From Parabacteroides sp. PM6-13 (GTDB taxonomy: Bacteria; Bacteroidota; Bacteroidia; Bacteroidales; Tannerellaceae), in NCBI RefSeq assembly GCF_029892605.1, contig NZ_JARXWF010000001.1, positions 434,001-498,000 of the forward strand: a DNA stretch of 64,000 bases, given 5' to 3'. The position numbers were made by a program, and so were the translations under genes. Below, one piece after another: positions 32,137 to 41,049 of the stretch. Within the stretch, counting starts at the first letter, position 1. Each line of letters begins with the position of its first letter. The notes beneath the pieces are model-generated. The model worked only from the letters and a program-made list of their open reading frames with translations. It was not told the DNA's origin and made no database searches.

Positions 32137-35100
32137 ATTCGCCCCAGTTCAGGCTTAACATGCGTTTGTAGCTATTGTAACGCCACTTCGCATTGTCTTC
32201 GGCGGCTTGGAACAATTCGGCTGCTTCGGCCGGGTATTGTTTCGCCACAGAGGCAAAGCGCACCTCGCCTTTGAGGAAGTCCTGGAACTTCGACCAGTCG
32301 GGATCTTTGCTGTCGAGCGTGAATGGATTCTTTCCTTCGGCTTCCAACGCAGGGTTGTAGCGCCACAGGTGCCAGTAACCACAAGCTACGGCTTCTTTCT
32401 CTTCTGCCTGGCTCTTACCCATACCCTTGCGGATACCGTGGTTGATACACGGAGCATAAGCGATAACCAAAGATGGTCCGTCATAAGCTTCGGCTTCGCG
32501 CAGGGCTTTCAGGGTCTGTGCCTGGTCGGCGCCCATAGCGATCTGAGCAACATATACATAACCATATGTTGTAGCGATCATACCCAGGTCTTTCTTACGT
32601 ACGCGCTTACCGGCTGCCGCAAACTTAGCGATAGCGCCTACCGGCGTTGCTTTAGAAGACTGACCACCGGTGTTAGAATACACCTCGGTATCGAGCACTA
32701 AGATATTTACATTCTTGCCTGAAGCGATCACGTGGTCGAGACCTCCGTAACCGATATCATAAGAAGCACCGTCACCACCAATGATCCACTGTGAGCGTTT
32801 CACTAAGTAGTGGCTCAGCTCAGCAATTTCTTTGCAGATCGAGCAGTTTGCTGCGTTTGCTTCAACAGCAGCTTTGATCTGGTCGCCCAGTTCACGGCTC
32901 TTATCAGCATCGTTCTGGTTTTCGATCCATGCTTCGAAAAGTTCTTTCATGTCTGCCGGGCAATCTTTCGCAATCGCTTCGTTCATCAGACGTACCAGAC
33001 GTTCGCGCATCTTTTCGTTTGCCAGCTGCATACCCAAACCAAACTCACAGAAGTCTTCGAACAAGGAGTTAGCCCAAGCCGGACCTTGTCCTTTTTCGTT
33101 CTTGGTATACGGGGTAGAAGGAACAGAACCGGAATAGATAGAGGTACATCCTGTCGCGTTAGCTACCATCTGACGGTCGCCAAACAACTGAGTTACCAAC
33201 TTCACATACGGTGTTTCACCACAACCCGAGCAAGCGCCGGAGAACTCAAACAACGGAGTAGCGAACTGTGAGTTCTTCACATTCGATTTCACATCCACCA
33301 GGTGTTGTTTGCTCTTCACGTTCTTGGTCATGTATTCCCAGTTAGGCACTTCGCCCAATTGAGATTCCAAGTCAACCATCTTCAATGCCTGGTTGCCCTT
33401 GAAGCCCGGACAGATATCCGCACAGTTACCACAACCCAGACAGTCTAATACGTCTACCTGGATACGGAACTTCATGCCTTTCATTGCTGCCGGAGCTTTT
33501 ACATCCAGGTAATCGGTCTGCGGAGCATTTGCCATTTCGGCTTCATCCAACACGAACGGACGGATAGAAGCGTGAGGACAAACGTAAGCACACTGGTTAC
33601 ATTGGATACAGTTTTCAGCATTCCATACCGGAACGAAGGCAGCTACACCACGTTTTTCATACTGAGCTGTGCCCTGCATCCAGGTACCGTCTTCGATTCC
33701 CTTGAAAGCAGAAACCGGCAACAGGTCGCCATCCTGTGCATTGATCGGACGAACTACTTCGTTGATGAATGCCGGATCGTTGTTAGCTGCTGCTTCTTCG
33801 TCCGCCAGGTTAGCCCATGCCGGATCGATAGTCAGTTGTTTGTATTCACCACCACGGTCAACAGCCGCGTAGTTCATATTCACAATATTTTCCCCTTTCT
33901 TACCGTAAGACTTCACGATAAATTTCTTCATCTGTTCGATAGCCAGATCAACAGGGATCACCTGGGTAATGCGGAAGAAAGCCGACTGCAGGATGGTGTT
34001 GGTACGGTTGCCCAGACCAATCTCCAAGGCGATCTGCGTCGCGTTCATATAGTATACGGTGATGTTCTTCTGTGCGAAGTAACGTTTCACCTTGTTAGGC
34101 AGGTGTTTTGCCAGCTCTTCGCCATCCCATACGGTATTCAACAGGAAGGTACCGTTTTCGCGCAACCCTTTGGTCACGTCGTACATACGCAGGTAAGCCT
34201 GTACGTGGCAAGCCACGAAGTTCGGTGTATTCACCAGGTAAGTAGAACGGATCGGCGTATCCCCGAAACGAAGGTGTGAACAGGTGAAACCTCCCGACTT
34301 CTTCGAGTCGTAAGAGAAGTATGCCTGAGAGTATTTATCGGTATTGTCACCAATGATCTTGATAGAGTTCTTGTTGGCACCTACCGTACCGTCAGCTCCC
34401 AAACCGTAGAATTTCGCTTCGTACATGCCTTCGCCACCCATCGCGATCTCTTCTTTCTGAGGCAGAGAGGTGAAGGTAACATCGTCAACGATACCGATAG
34501 TGAATTGGTTCTTCGGCATATTCATCGCCAGGTTTTCATACACAGCGAGGATCTGAGCCGGTGTGGTGTCTTTTGAAGACAGACCATAACGACCACCTAC
34601 GATCTCCGGAGCATTTTCCTGTCCATAGAAGCAGTCTTTTACGTCGAGATACAACGGTTCGCCGTTAGCTCCCGGTTCTTTCGTACGGTCGAGCACAGCG
34701 ATACGTTTTGCTGTCTTAGGCACAGCAGCCAGGAAATGTTTCGCTGAGAACGGACGATACAAGTGAACAGCTACCAAACCAACCTTTTCGCCCTGAGCAG
34801 TCAGGTGGTCGATGGCTTCGCGGATCGCTTCCGTAACAGAACCCATAGCGATGATCACGCGGTCGGCATCTGGCGCACCGTAATAGTCGAACAGGCCATA
34901 TTTACGTCCGGTGATTACCGAGAGTTCGTTCATATATTCTTCTACGATAGCAGGAACTGCTTCATAGAATGAGTTGCTTGATTCGCGGTGTTGGAAGAAA
35001 GCGTCCGGGTTTTCCGCCATACCACGAGCTACCGGGTTCTCCGGAGTCAATGCGCGTGAACGGAATTCAGCCAGTGCTTCCTGGTCGATCAGGTGAGCCA

Positions 35101-35677
35101 GGTCTTCGTTTTCCAACGCTTCGATCTTCTGGATCTCGTGAGAAGTACGGAAACCATCGAAGAAGTTCACAAAAGGAACACGTGATTTGATGGTCGACAG
35201 ATGCGCAACGGCAGCCAGGTCCATCACCTCTTGTACCGAACCTTCAGCCAACATAGCGAAGCCTGTCTGGCGACAAGCCATCACATCCTGGTGGTCACCG
35301 AAGATTGACAACGCGTGAGACGCCAATGTACGAGCCGATACGTGGAATACGCAAGGCAGTAATTCACCGGCGATCTTGTACATGTTAGGGATCATCAACA
35401 ACAGCCCTTGAGAAGCTGTGTAAGTCGTAGTAAGCGCACCGGCCTGCAACGAACCGTGAAGGGCACCGGCCGCTCCACCTTCAGATTGCATTTCCTGCAC
35501 CAACACTGTTTCGCCGAAGATGTTCTTACGTCCGGCAGCAGCCCATTCGTCTACATATTCTGCCATAGTAGACGATGGTGTGATAGGATAAATCGCAGCT
35601 ACTTCACTGAACATATACGAGATATGTGCAGCAGCCTGGTTACCATCACAGGTTAAAAATTTCTTTTGCTTTGTCAT
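32135..35677 (-). CDS. nifJ: Pyruvate:ferredoxin (flavodoxin) oxidoreductase, single-chain
   Basis: 1180 residues starting MTKQKKFLTCDGNQAAAH; 27 in-frame codons upstream come from the GC-rich inverted repeat and are excluded. Domains in order: pyrimidine-binding TPP domain (YPITPSSTMAEYVDEW), domain II, gamma domain (GADGTVGANKNSIKIIG), two [4Fe-4S] ferredoxin motifs (CIQCNQCAYVCPH and CLGCGNCADICPG), and a C-terminal TPP-diphosphate domain (CSGCGETPY, GGDGASYDIGYGGLDH, plus a distal cluster). It decarboxylates pyruvate to acetyl-CoA and reduces ferredoxin, a central step in anaerobic Bacteroidetes. NfnAB nearby can pass these electrons to NADP. It is monocistronic. Confidence 0.96.
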   Translation of the reverse strand: MTKQKKFLTCDGNQAAAHISYMFSEVAAIYPITPSSTMAEYVDEWAAAGRKNIFGETVLVQEMQSEGGAAGALHGSLQAGALTTTYTASQGLLLMIPNMYKIAGELLPCVFHVSARTLASHALSIFGDHQDVMACRQTGFAMLAEGSVQEVMDLAAVAHLSTIKSRVPFVNFFDGFRTSHEIQKIEALENEDLAHLIDQEALAEFRSRALTPENPVARGMAENPDAFFQHRESSNSFYEAVPAIVEEYMNELSVITGRKYGLFDYYGAPDADRVIIAMGSVTEAIREAIDHLTAQGEKVGLVAVHLYRPFSAKHFLAAVPKTAKRIAVLDRTKEPGANGEPLYLDVKDCFYGQENAPEIVGGRYGLSSKDTTPAQILAVYENLAMNMPKNQFTIGIVDDVTFTSLPQKEEIAMGGEGMYEAKFYGLGADGTVGANKNSIKIIGDNTDKYSQAYFSYDSKKSGGFTCSHLRFGDTPIRSTYLVNTPNFVACHVQAYLRMYDVTKGLRENGTFLLNTVWDGEELAKHLPNKVKRYFAQKNITVYYMNATQIALEIGLGNRTNTILQSAFFRITQVIPVDLAIEQMKKFIVKSYGKKGENIVNMNYAAVDRGGEYKQLTIDPAWANLADEEAAANNDPAFINEVVRPINAQDGDLLPVSAFKGIEDGTWMQGTAQYEKRGVAAFVPVWNAENCIQCNQCAYVCPHASIRPFVLDEAEMANAPQTDYLDVKAPAAMKGMKFRIQVDVLDCLGCGNCADICPGFKGNQALKMVDLESQLGEVPNWEYMTKNVKSKQHLVDVKSNVKNSQFATPLFEFSGACSGCGETPYVKLVTQLFGDRQMVANATGCTSIYSGSVPSTPYTKNEKGQGPAWANSLFEDFCEFGLGMQLANEKMRERLVRLMNEAIAKDCPADMKELFEAWIENQNDADKSRELGDQIKAAVEANAANCSICKEIAELSHYLVKRSQWIIGGDGASYDIGYGGLDHVIASGKNVNILVLDTEVYSNTGGQSSKATPVGAIAKFAAAGKRVRKKDLGMIATTYGYVYVAQIAMGADQAQTLKALREAEAYDGPSLVIAYAPCINHGIRKGMGKSQAEEKEAVACGYWHLWRYNPALEAEGKNPFTLDSKDPDWSKFQDFLKGEVRFASVAKQYPAEAAELFQAAEDNAKWRYNSYKRMLSLNWGE

Positions 35678-35699
35678 AAACCAATAAACTATTAGTATC

Positions 35700-35849
35700 G
35701 ACCTCTCCCCCCCGACCCCCTCCCCACAAGGGAGGGGGAGAGTTGAGAATGGTCTCATTTATAAATTATTTATTTTATTTTATTCATCGTTTCGCTATAA
35801 ATACCTTTCTTTCTCCCCTCCCTTGTGGGGAGGGGTCGGGGGAGAGGTC
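35700..35849. repeat. GC-rich inverted repeat in the nifJ leader
   Basis: The left arm 35700-35742 (GACCTCTCCCCC...) and right arm 35813-35849 (...GGGGGAGAGGTC) are complementary, with a 70-nt AT-rich loop. Each arm also has its own small hairpin CCCTCCC-ACAAG-GGAGGG. It occupies the space between nifJ and the ATPase stop. Confidence 0.75.
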
Positions 35850-37027
35850 TAATACAAGAACCCAAACAACCACAACGGGATCATATTGCCCTCGCCTATT
35901 TCCGTTTTATCTACCGCATAGTAGAAATCCGGGTTGTTCTTTATTTTCACATTCTCTTCGATGCGGAAATGATAGGTTTCATTCACCAGAAAATGAGCAT
36001 TCCGGGGCGCTTCATTCAAGAGGCTGTCCTTCATCAACTGGTTGAAAAAGAATGTCTCGCGCACCGCCTGCAGATTCACCTCCTCGGGACGGATCGGGTA
36101 AATCAGGTTGGAGCTATACATATACACCTTCGAGGGCTTTTTCGGGAATGACTCTCCTACCGGATAGAGCATATTCATCAACCGCGCATCTGTCAGGTAT
36201 TTTATATAATTCATCACCGTTGCCCGCGATGTCTCAATCTCTTTGCTCAACTGACTCACATTAGGAGTACAGGGAGCGTTGATGGCCAACAGATAGAGCA
36301 GCTTGCGCAATTTCGGCAGATAGGTCTGTTCGATCTGTTTGATGTAAAGCACGTCGACCTCAAGGATCATATTCATGGTCTTCAACAGGTTCTCCGAGAA
36401 GTTTCTCTTCTCTAAGAAAAAAGGATAGAAACCATGGTGCAGATAGTCTTGAAAATAGGCCATCGGCTTCACCACCGAACAGATACGCTTGGCAATCTCT
36501 TCGTGGTTCGCTATAATCTCTTCCAGGGTGTACATCGGGAAGCTATTGCCCGACATCAGGTTCAGGAACTCCCGGAAAGAGAATCCCCTGAGATGGTAAG
36601 AGACCACTTTGCCCGACAGGTCCGGGTTCTCCTCCTTCAACCGCATCACGGTCGAACCGGTAAAGACAATCTTCAGATCCGTGAAGTGGTCGTAGCAATA
36701 ACGCAATTCTTTCGACCAATCGGGATATTTAAACACCTGATCCAGAAGTAATACCTTTCCTCCCTTCGCCCGGTATTCCGAAGCAAAGTCGATCAGGGTG
36801 CGTTCCGTAAAATAAAAATGATTCAGATTGATGTAGAGACATTCTTTGTTGTCTGCCCCGAAATGTTCCCGGGCGATACTCAACAGGAATGTCGTCTTCC
36901 CTACCCCACGCGAGCCTTTGATCCCGATCAACCGGTCGTTCCAGTCGATTTCATCCATCAAACCGCGACGCACCGGAGAGTACAGGTGCTCAACAAGATA
37001 CTTATGTGTTTTGTAAAATGATTCCAC
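35849..37027 (-). CDS. AAA family ATPase with C-terminal DUF4143 domain
   Basis: 392 residues. The N-terminal AAA_14 domain has Walker A GSRGVGKT (38-45) and a Walker B strand VLLLDQV (92-98). The usual catalytic Glu of LLLDE is Gln97 here, by a CAG codon one base from GAG. The C-terminal half includes a winged-helix-like SRATVMNYIKYL and the DUF4143 end (PDFYYAVDKTEIGEGNMIPLWLFGFLY). Members are common in multiple copies in Bacteroidetes and have no firm function. The 3' end abuts the GC-rich inverted repeat. If the Gln is real, this copy may bind but poorly hydrolyse ATP. Confidence 0.8.
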   Translation of the reverse strand: MESFYKTHKYLVEHLYSPVRRGLMDEIDWNDRLIGIKGSRGVGKTTFLLSIAREHFGADNKECLYINLNHFYFTERTLIDFASEYRAKGGKVLLLDQVFKYPDWSKELRYCYDHFTDLKIVFTGSTVMRLKEENPDLSGKVVSYHLRGFSFREFLNLMSGNSFPMYTLEEIIANHEEIAKRICSVVKPMAYFQDYLHHGFYPFFLEKRNFSENLLKTMNMILEVDVLYIKQIEQTYLPKLRKLLYLLAINAPCTPNVSQLSKEIETSRATVMNYIKYLTDARLMNMLYPVGESFPKKPSKVYMYSSNLIYPIRPEEVNLQAVRETFFFNQLMKDSLLNEAPRNAHFLVNETYHFRIEENVKIKNNPDFYYAVDKTEIGEGNMIPLWLFGFLY

Positions 37028-37444
37028 GTTGTTTGTCGATCTTATTTAGCGGTTACAAAGATAGGAAACATTCTCGATTTGCAATACCGAGATTGCAAAA
37101 AAAGTTCCAGATTATAAAATCGGAATTATCAAACAAGTTCGTTTGACGGAAATGAAGCCGATTGACATTTTGATAGCAAAAAGTCGGTTTTGCCTCACAA
37201 TATGATACGTTAAAAAGTGTTACTCGCGGGACTAATTTTAAATACCCCTACGTTTTTGGAAAAATAGTCGGGCGATTTTGACAAAATGATATTTCGCTTA
37301 GCGCAGCGTAAAGCAATTTGTCAATCGCTTAGCGAGCGAAGCGAAGTGCAGAGCAAAATGATATTTTGAAAAGGCTGATTATAGAGGAGTAGTTATTATC
37401 TTTGCGGGACAATCTAACATTATACATTCTAAAGAATATAAACT
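37028..37444. other. Intergenic region between the ATPase and nucleotidyltransferase genes
   Basis: 417 nt without a gene. It contains the 88-nt element copy 2 and a low-complexity GCTTAGCG/GCGAAGCG stretch (37297-37351). TATCTTTG at 37397-37404 is the likely promoter of the nucleotidyltransferase, 41 nt before its ATG. Confidence 0.6.
37197..37284 (+). repeat. 88-nt intergenic element, copy 2
   Basis: Same 27-nt opening block and GATTTTGACAA end as copy 1, with no gap in the alignment. Flanking direct and inverted TTTTGA motifs lie at 37164 and 37275. Confidence 0.8.
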
Positions 37445-38347
37445 ATGAAGCCTACATTATTTGTGTTAGCGGCCGGTATGGGGAGCCGCTACGGAGGATT
37501 AAAACAGATGGATGGACTGGGACCGAACGGCGAAACCATCATGGACTATTCAATTTACGATGCGATACGTGGCGGATTCGGCAAACTGGTGTTTGTTATC
37601 CGTGAGCATTTCGAAGAGGATTTCCGTAAAAAGATCATTTCTAAATATGAAGATCATATTCCGGTGGAGGTAGTCTTCCAGGAATTAAACAAATTGCCCG
37701 AAGGCTTCAGTGTGCCGGAAGGACGCGAAAAACCGTGGGGAACCAACCATGCCGTATTAATGGGTAAAGAGGTGATCCAGGAGCCGTTTGCCGTTATCAA
37801 TGCCGATGACTTCTACGGACGCGATAGCTTCGCCGTGTTAGGCAAAGCGTTGATGGAGATGGAAGGCAAAAAAAACGACTATTGCATGGTGGGCTACCGC
37901 GTAGGCAATACCCTGAGCGAAAGTGGCTCTGTGGCGCGTGGCGTATGCGAAACAAATAATGATGGCTATCTGACAGGCGTGGTGGAAAGAACAGCGATCG
38001 AAGAGATCGACGGCGAAATCCAGTTTATCGACGAGAACGATCAGAAGGTCGTATTGGATCCGAAAACGCCGGTGTCTATGAATATGTGGGGATTCACGCC
38101 CGACTACTTCACATACTCAGAAGATTATTTCGTAGAATTCCTGAAAGCCAACAGCGGCAACCTCAAAAGCGAATATTTCATTCCGTTGATGGTAAACAAA
38201 TTGATCACCGAAGGAACGGCCCGCGTGAAGGTGTTAGACACGACCTCTAAATGGTTTGGCGTGACCTATGCTGCCGACCGCCCCGATGTGGTGGCTAAGA
38301 TCCAAGCCCTGGTCGATGCCGGGGAGTATCCTGAGAAGTTATTCTAA
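37445..38347 (+). CDS. Sugar-phosphate nucleotidyltransferase-like protein
   Basis: 300 residues with the nucleotidyltransferase opening LFVLAAGMGSRYGGLKQMDGLGPNGE (5-30) and the metal-site VINADDFYGRD (about 117-127). The fold is that of sugar-1-phosphate nucleotidylyltransferases (NTP_transferase). This Bacteroidetes group is usually annotated only as nucleotidyltransferase, and the sugar and NTP are unknown. It is monocistronic, with its own promoter and a bidirectional terminator. Confidence 0.78.
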   Translation: MKPTLFVLAAGMGSRYGGLKQMDGLGPNGETIMDYSIYDAIRGGFGKLVFVIREHFEEDFRKKIISKYEDHIPVEVVFQELNKLPEGFSVPEGREKPWGTNHAVLMGKEVIQEPFAVINADDFYGRDSFAVLGKALMEMEGKKNDYCMVGYRVGNTLSESGSVARGVCETNNDGYLTGVVERTAIEEIDGEIQFIDENDQKVVLDPKTPVSMNMWGFTPDYFTYSEDYFVEFLKANSGNLKSEYFIPLMVNKLITEGTARVKVLDTTSKWFGVTYAADRPDVVAKIQALVDAGEYPEKLF

Positions 38348-38391
38348 TAAAAAAAGACCTCCTCTGCCGATCGGCAAAGGAGGTCTTTTTA
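38348..38391. terminator. Bidirectional terminator
   Basis: Stem AAAAAGACCTCCT/AGGAGGTCTTTTT with an inner TGCCGATCGGCA palindrome, between converging genes. Confidence 0.88.
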
Positions 38392-38408
38392 TTTCTTATA
38401 TTTTTCTA

Positions 38409-38867
38409 CTAACGCAAGCGATTCAACGAGCGCACCAACGCCTCATCAGCTCCGATATTCCGTATCGCCAGCCAATCCAGGATAAGCGCTATCAAGGGGA
38501 AAGCCAAGCCAAACTTAATACTGACCGCTGCTCCCTCCATATCACCTTTCAAGTTATACACATAATAGAACACCAAGGCATAGAATCCTACCATCAACAA
38601 CGCATTGAAGATAGAGAGACGGATCTGAAGTATTCTGTTCTTAAAAAGAAAAATAGTCACGAAGGCCAATAAGGCAATGAGTGCTGTCAAGGCAAACAAT
38701 CCCCAGGTCGGGAACAAAAGCTCTGCCTCAGGAAGCGTCGTATTCAGTCCTGTCACATCAAAGCGATATACCTGATCAGCCGTGATAACAGTCAGCGGCA
38801 TAAACAATAACGCGATAAACAAGAGACTTACAAGTAGAAGATAAACTGTTTGTATTCGTTGTAACAT
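38409..38867 (-). CDS. DUF4293 family membrane protein
   Basis: 152 residues starting MLQRIQTVYLLLV, with four membrane helices (about 5-23, 50-71, 79-98, 118-134). This matches DUF4293, a Bacteroidetes family commonly found just after rpoZ. Function is unknown. The 21 extra codons upstream are made of the heptad repeat and are not coding. Confidence 0.75.
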   Translation of the reverse strand: MLQRIQTVYLLLVSLLFIALLFMPLTVITADQVYRFDVTGLNTTLPEAELLFPTWGLFALTALIALLAFVTIFLFKNRILQIRLSIFNALLMVGFYALVFYYVYNLKGDMEGAAVSIKFGLAFPLIALILDWLAIRNIGADEALVRSLNRLR

Positions 38868-38879
38868 GGTTCTGTATAA

Positions 38880-38958
38880 TTGAAAATGGATAATTGATAA
38901 TTGATAATGAGGCAAAAGCCATCTTATCAATTATCAATTATCCATTATCCATTTCTTA
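38880..38958. repeat. Heptad-repeat hairpin between rpoZ and the DUF4293 gene
   Basis: Left arm TTGAAAA, TGGATAA, TTGATAA, TTGATAA; right arm TTATCAA twice, TTATCCA twice and TTTCTTA. The last unit contains the rpoZ stop (TTA on this strand, 38956-38958). Confidence 0.85.
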
Positions 38959-39288
38959 AAAATTATTCTTTTCTTTCGCCGGGTTCTTGAAGTAAACCTT
39001 TCCTTCCAGGTATTCCTGCGTAGCGATAAGGGTCGACTTCGGAAGTTTTTCGTAATAACGTGAAATCTCTATCTGCTCACGGTTTTCAAACACTTCCTCC
39101 AGGTTGTCATTGTAAGAGGCGAATTCCTGCAGTTTCTTTTCCAGGTCGCTTTTCATCTCCACACTGATTTGGTTCGCCCGTTTGGCGATGATCTTTACCG
39201 TTTCATAAATGTTACCGGTGTCCTCCGACATCTGCATCATGTCACGGGTAACGGTAGTCACTGGAGCGTTCGATTTTCTGTAATCCAT
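38956..39288 (-). CDS. rpoZ: RNA polymerase omega subunit, Bacteroidetes type
   Basis: 110 residues. The sequence MDYRKS...TVTRDMMQM...GNIYETVKIIAKRANQIS and the tail FENREQIEISRYYEKLPKSTLIATQEYL are nearly diagnostic of the Bacteroidetes Rpb6/omega protein, which assists assembly of RNA polymerase around the beta-prime subunit. It lies between bamD and DUF4293, the conserved order in this phylum. Confidence 0.9.
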   Translation of the reverse strand: MDYRKSNAPVTTVTRDMMQMSEDTGNIYETVKIIAKRANQISVEMKSDLEKKLQEFASYNDNLEEVFENREQIEISRYYEKLPKSTLIATQEYLEGKVYFKNPAKEKNNF

Positions 39289-39327
39289 ATCTATTTGATT
39301 AATTAAAAATTTCCTTTTGGGGTTGGC

Positions 39328-40143
39328 TTAATACGAATCTTGTATGCGGCTGCTGGCATAATTGAAGTAGCGCTCTACCTGCCGCAGGTATTTCCCTTCC
39401 GGGAAAGCATTGACGTAGTTGTAATATTCGTCCACCACTTCGCGGTAACGTCCCTGTAGTTTCTCATTCAAACTCACCAACGCCACTTCGTATTTAGCAC
39501 GAACAATATAATACATCAATTCTTCTCTATACTTGCTATACGGGTAATTCTTCAACGCGTTCTGCGCCGTGATCACACAAGAATCATAATTGTTACCCAT
39601 GTATAAACCCAGATTAAAATACAACCGCACCGCCATCAGCTCTTTCAACGCCAATTTCTCCTGCAGTTCGAACATCACCTCCTGTGCCTGCGCGGCGCGT
39701 TCGCTTTGCGGATACGACTCCAGGTAGAGCTGCATCTGCTCGATCGCCTTGTAGGTCATCGACTGATCCAAACGAGGATCGGCCGAATCCAGGTAAAGCC
39801 CGTATCCGGAATAGAAGCGTGCCAATTCGGCATATTCCCCTTTGCCATACATGGTGTAGTATGTTTCGAAATATTGGGAAGCGGTCTGGTAGTCCTTCTG
39901 TCCGTAATAGCTTTGTGCTAACAAATAAAGAGATTCCTCCGCATAAGCCGTTCCACGGAAGTTCTGATACAGATCTTCTAACAGCGTGGCCGATTTGGTG
40001 TATTTCTTTTCATTAAAGTATTTCTTGGCGTATGAATATCTGTATTCATAATCCGTACTCTTCAATACCCTGTTATATTCCCCACAAGAGGAAAAGAACA
40101 AGGTGCTCATCATCAAAAATAGGATAACCTTTTTCATTCGCAT
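39328..40143 (-). CDS. bamD: Outer-membrane protein assembly factor BamD
   Basis: 271 residues from MRMKKVILF. The lipoprotein signal ends FFSSC (Cys20). The mature part is built of TPR-like helices (YSYAKKYFNEKKYTKSATLLEDLY, LLAQSYYGQKDYQTASQYFETYY, YYIVRAKYEVALVSLNEKLQGRY), the BamD layout. It is the inner-leaflet lipoprotein of the BAM complex that folds outer-membrane beta-barrels. A TAACTTTG -7 box lies on the minus strand (40163-40156), 13 nt from the start. Confidence 0.9.
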   Translation of the reverse strand: MRMKKVILFLMMSTLFFSSCGEYNRVLKSTDYEYRYSYAKKYFNEKKYTKSATLLEDLYQNFRGTAYAEESLYLLAQSYYGQKDYQTASQYFETYYTMYGKGEYAELARFYSGYGLYLDSADPRLDQSMTYKAIEQMQLYLESYPQSERAAQAQEVMFELQEKLALKELMAVRLYFNLGLYMGNNYDSCVITAQNALKNYPYSKYREELMYYIVRAKYEVALVSLNEKLQGRYREVVDEYYNYVNAFPEGKYLRQVERYFNYASSRIQDSY

Positions 40144-40207
40144 ACTTTTAGCCCGCAAAGTTAGTGCAATCTCATCAATATACGAAACACAAAACGTTAA
40201 TAAATGC

Positions 40208-41035
40208 CTATGCAATAGTAGATATCCTCCTCTTCTCCCCCTTTTTTCTGGCTTTTCGCACCCGGAGAATCAGGTAGGAGCCGTAAATTAATAAGAGAGA
40301 GGAAACGCTGATCCACTGTTTTACTGTTATGTCGGTGGTACTACTCACCATGCGCCCCACCTGCAATCCCATGGCATGGATAAACAACAAAGCGTATAAC
40401 ACATACGACCACCGTTGAATCTTTTTCCATCGGATGCCACCCAAGCGTTTGTGGACAACATCGAAGGAGCTAATCCAAAGGATCAGGAACAACACAAGCA
40501 TCACAATACCCAATACCAATACCGTATTGGTAATACCGGCACCCAGTTCACTCGTCACCCGAGGATTCTCCATAAATGCCGAGTGATCGGTAAAGTATTT
40601 CAAAGCCTTCGGGAAATTATTCAAAACGCGTATCCACGAGTGAGTAAGGATAGGAAAGCCCGACAGGATCGATATCTCTTTGCGGATACTCATCAATCGC
40701 TTCACGTATGGGTTCTTCACATCGAGTGCCCCCATATACATGATGATAATCAACAATGGATGTCCCAGGCTTGCCATGTGTATATAGTCACGAAGCAACT
40801 CCCCCAACACCGGAATCCGGGTGAAATTAAATGAAGTTTCCACGCCGATCATCCGAAGCAACGAGGGCACAACTACCATCAGGAAAGGGATAGCAAACAG
40901 GGTATAATAGATGTAATAATACCTCTTTATCGATTTAGCCAGCCATACAAACAAGAGGGCAAACACCGCCACGCAAAAGAGCAATGGCACGGTGGTCCGC
41001 AGGAACGAGAGTAGGTCTATGAGTATTTTTATCAT
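40208..41035 (-). CDS. Ferric-reductase-like transmembrane protein in a Xus-type iron locus
   Basis: 275 residues with about seven membrane helices. Histidines at 92 (LGHPLL), 132 (LTHSWIR) and 220 (LFIHAMG) are placed as possible heme ligands, and VHKRLGGIRWKKIQRWSYVLY resembles the MsrQ/ferric_reduct loop. No FAD or NAD domain is fused, so it would hand electrons across the inner membrane from another donor. It is the third gene after a TonB receptor and a DUF4374 lipoprotein. In the B. thetaiotaomicron XusABC system the equivalent position holds a PepSY-type inner-membrane protein, so this is a variant. Role in iron reduction is inferred. Confidence 0.68.
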   Translation of the reverse strand: MIKILIDLLSFLRTTVPLLFCVAVFALLFVWLAKSIKRYYYIYYTLFAIPFLMVVVPSLLRMIGVETSFNFTRIPVLGELLRDYIHMASLGHPLLIIIMYMGALDVKNPYVKRLMSIRKEISILSGFPILTHSWIRVLNNFPKALKYFTDHSAFMENPRVTSELGAGITNTVLVLGIVMLVLFLILWISSFDVVHKRLGGIRWKKIQRWSYVLYALLFIHAMGLQVGRMVSSTTDITVKQWISVSSLLLIYGSYLILRVRKARKKGEKRRISTIA

Positions 41036-41049
41036 AACATTATAGTGAT

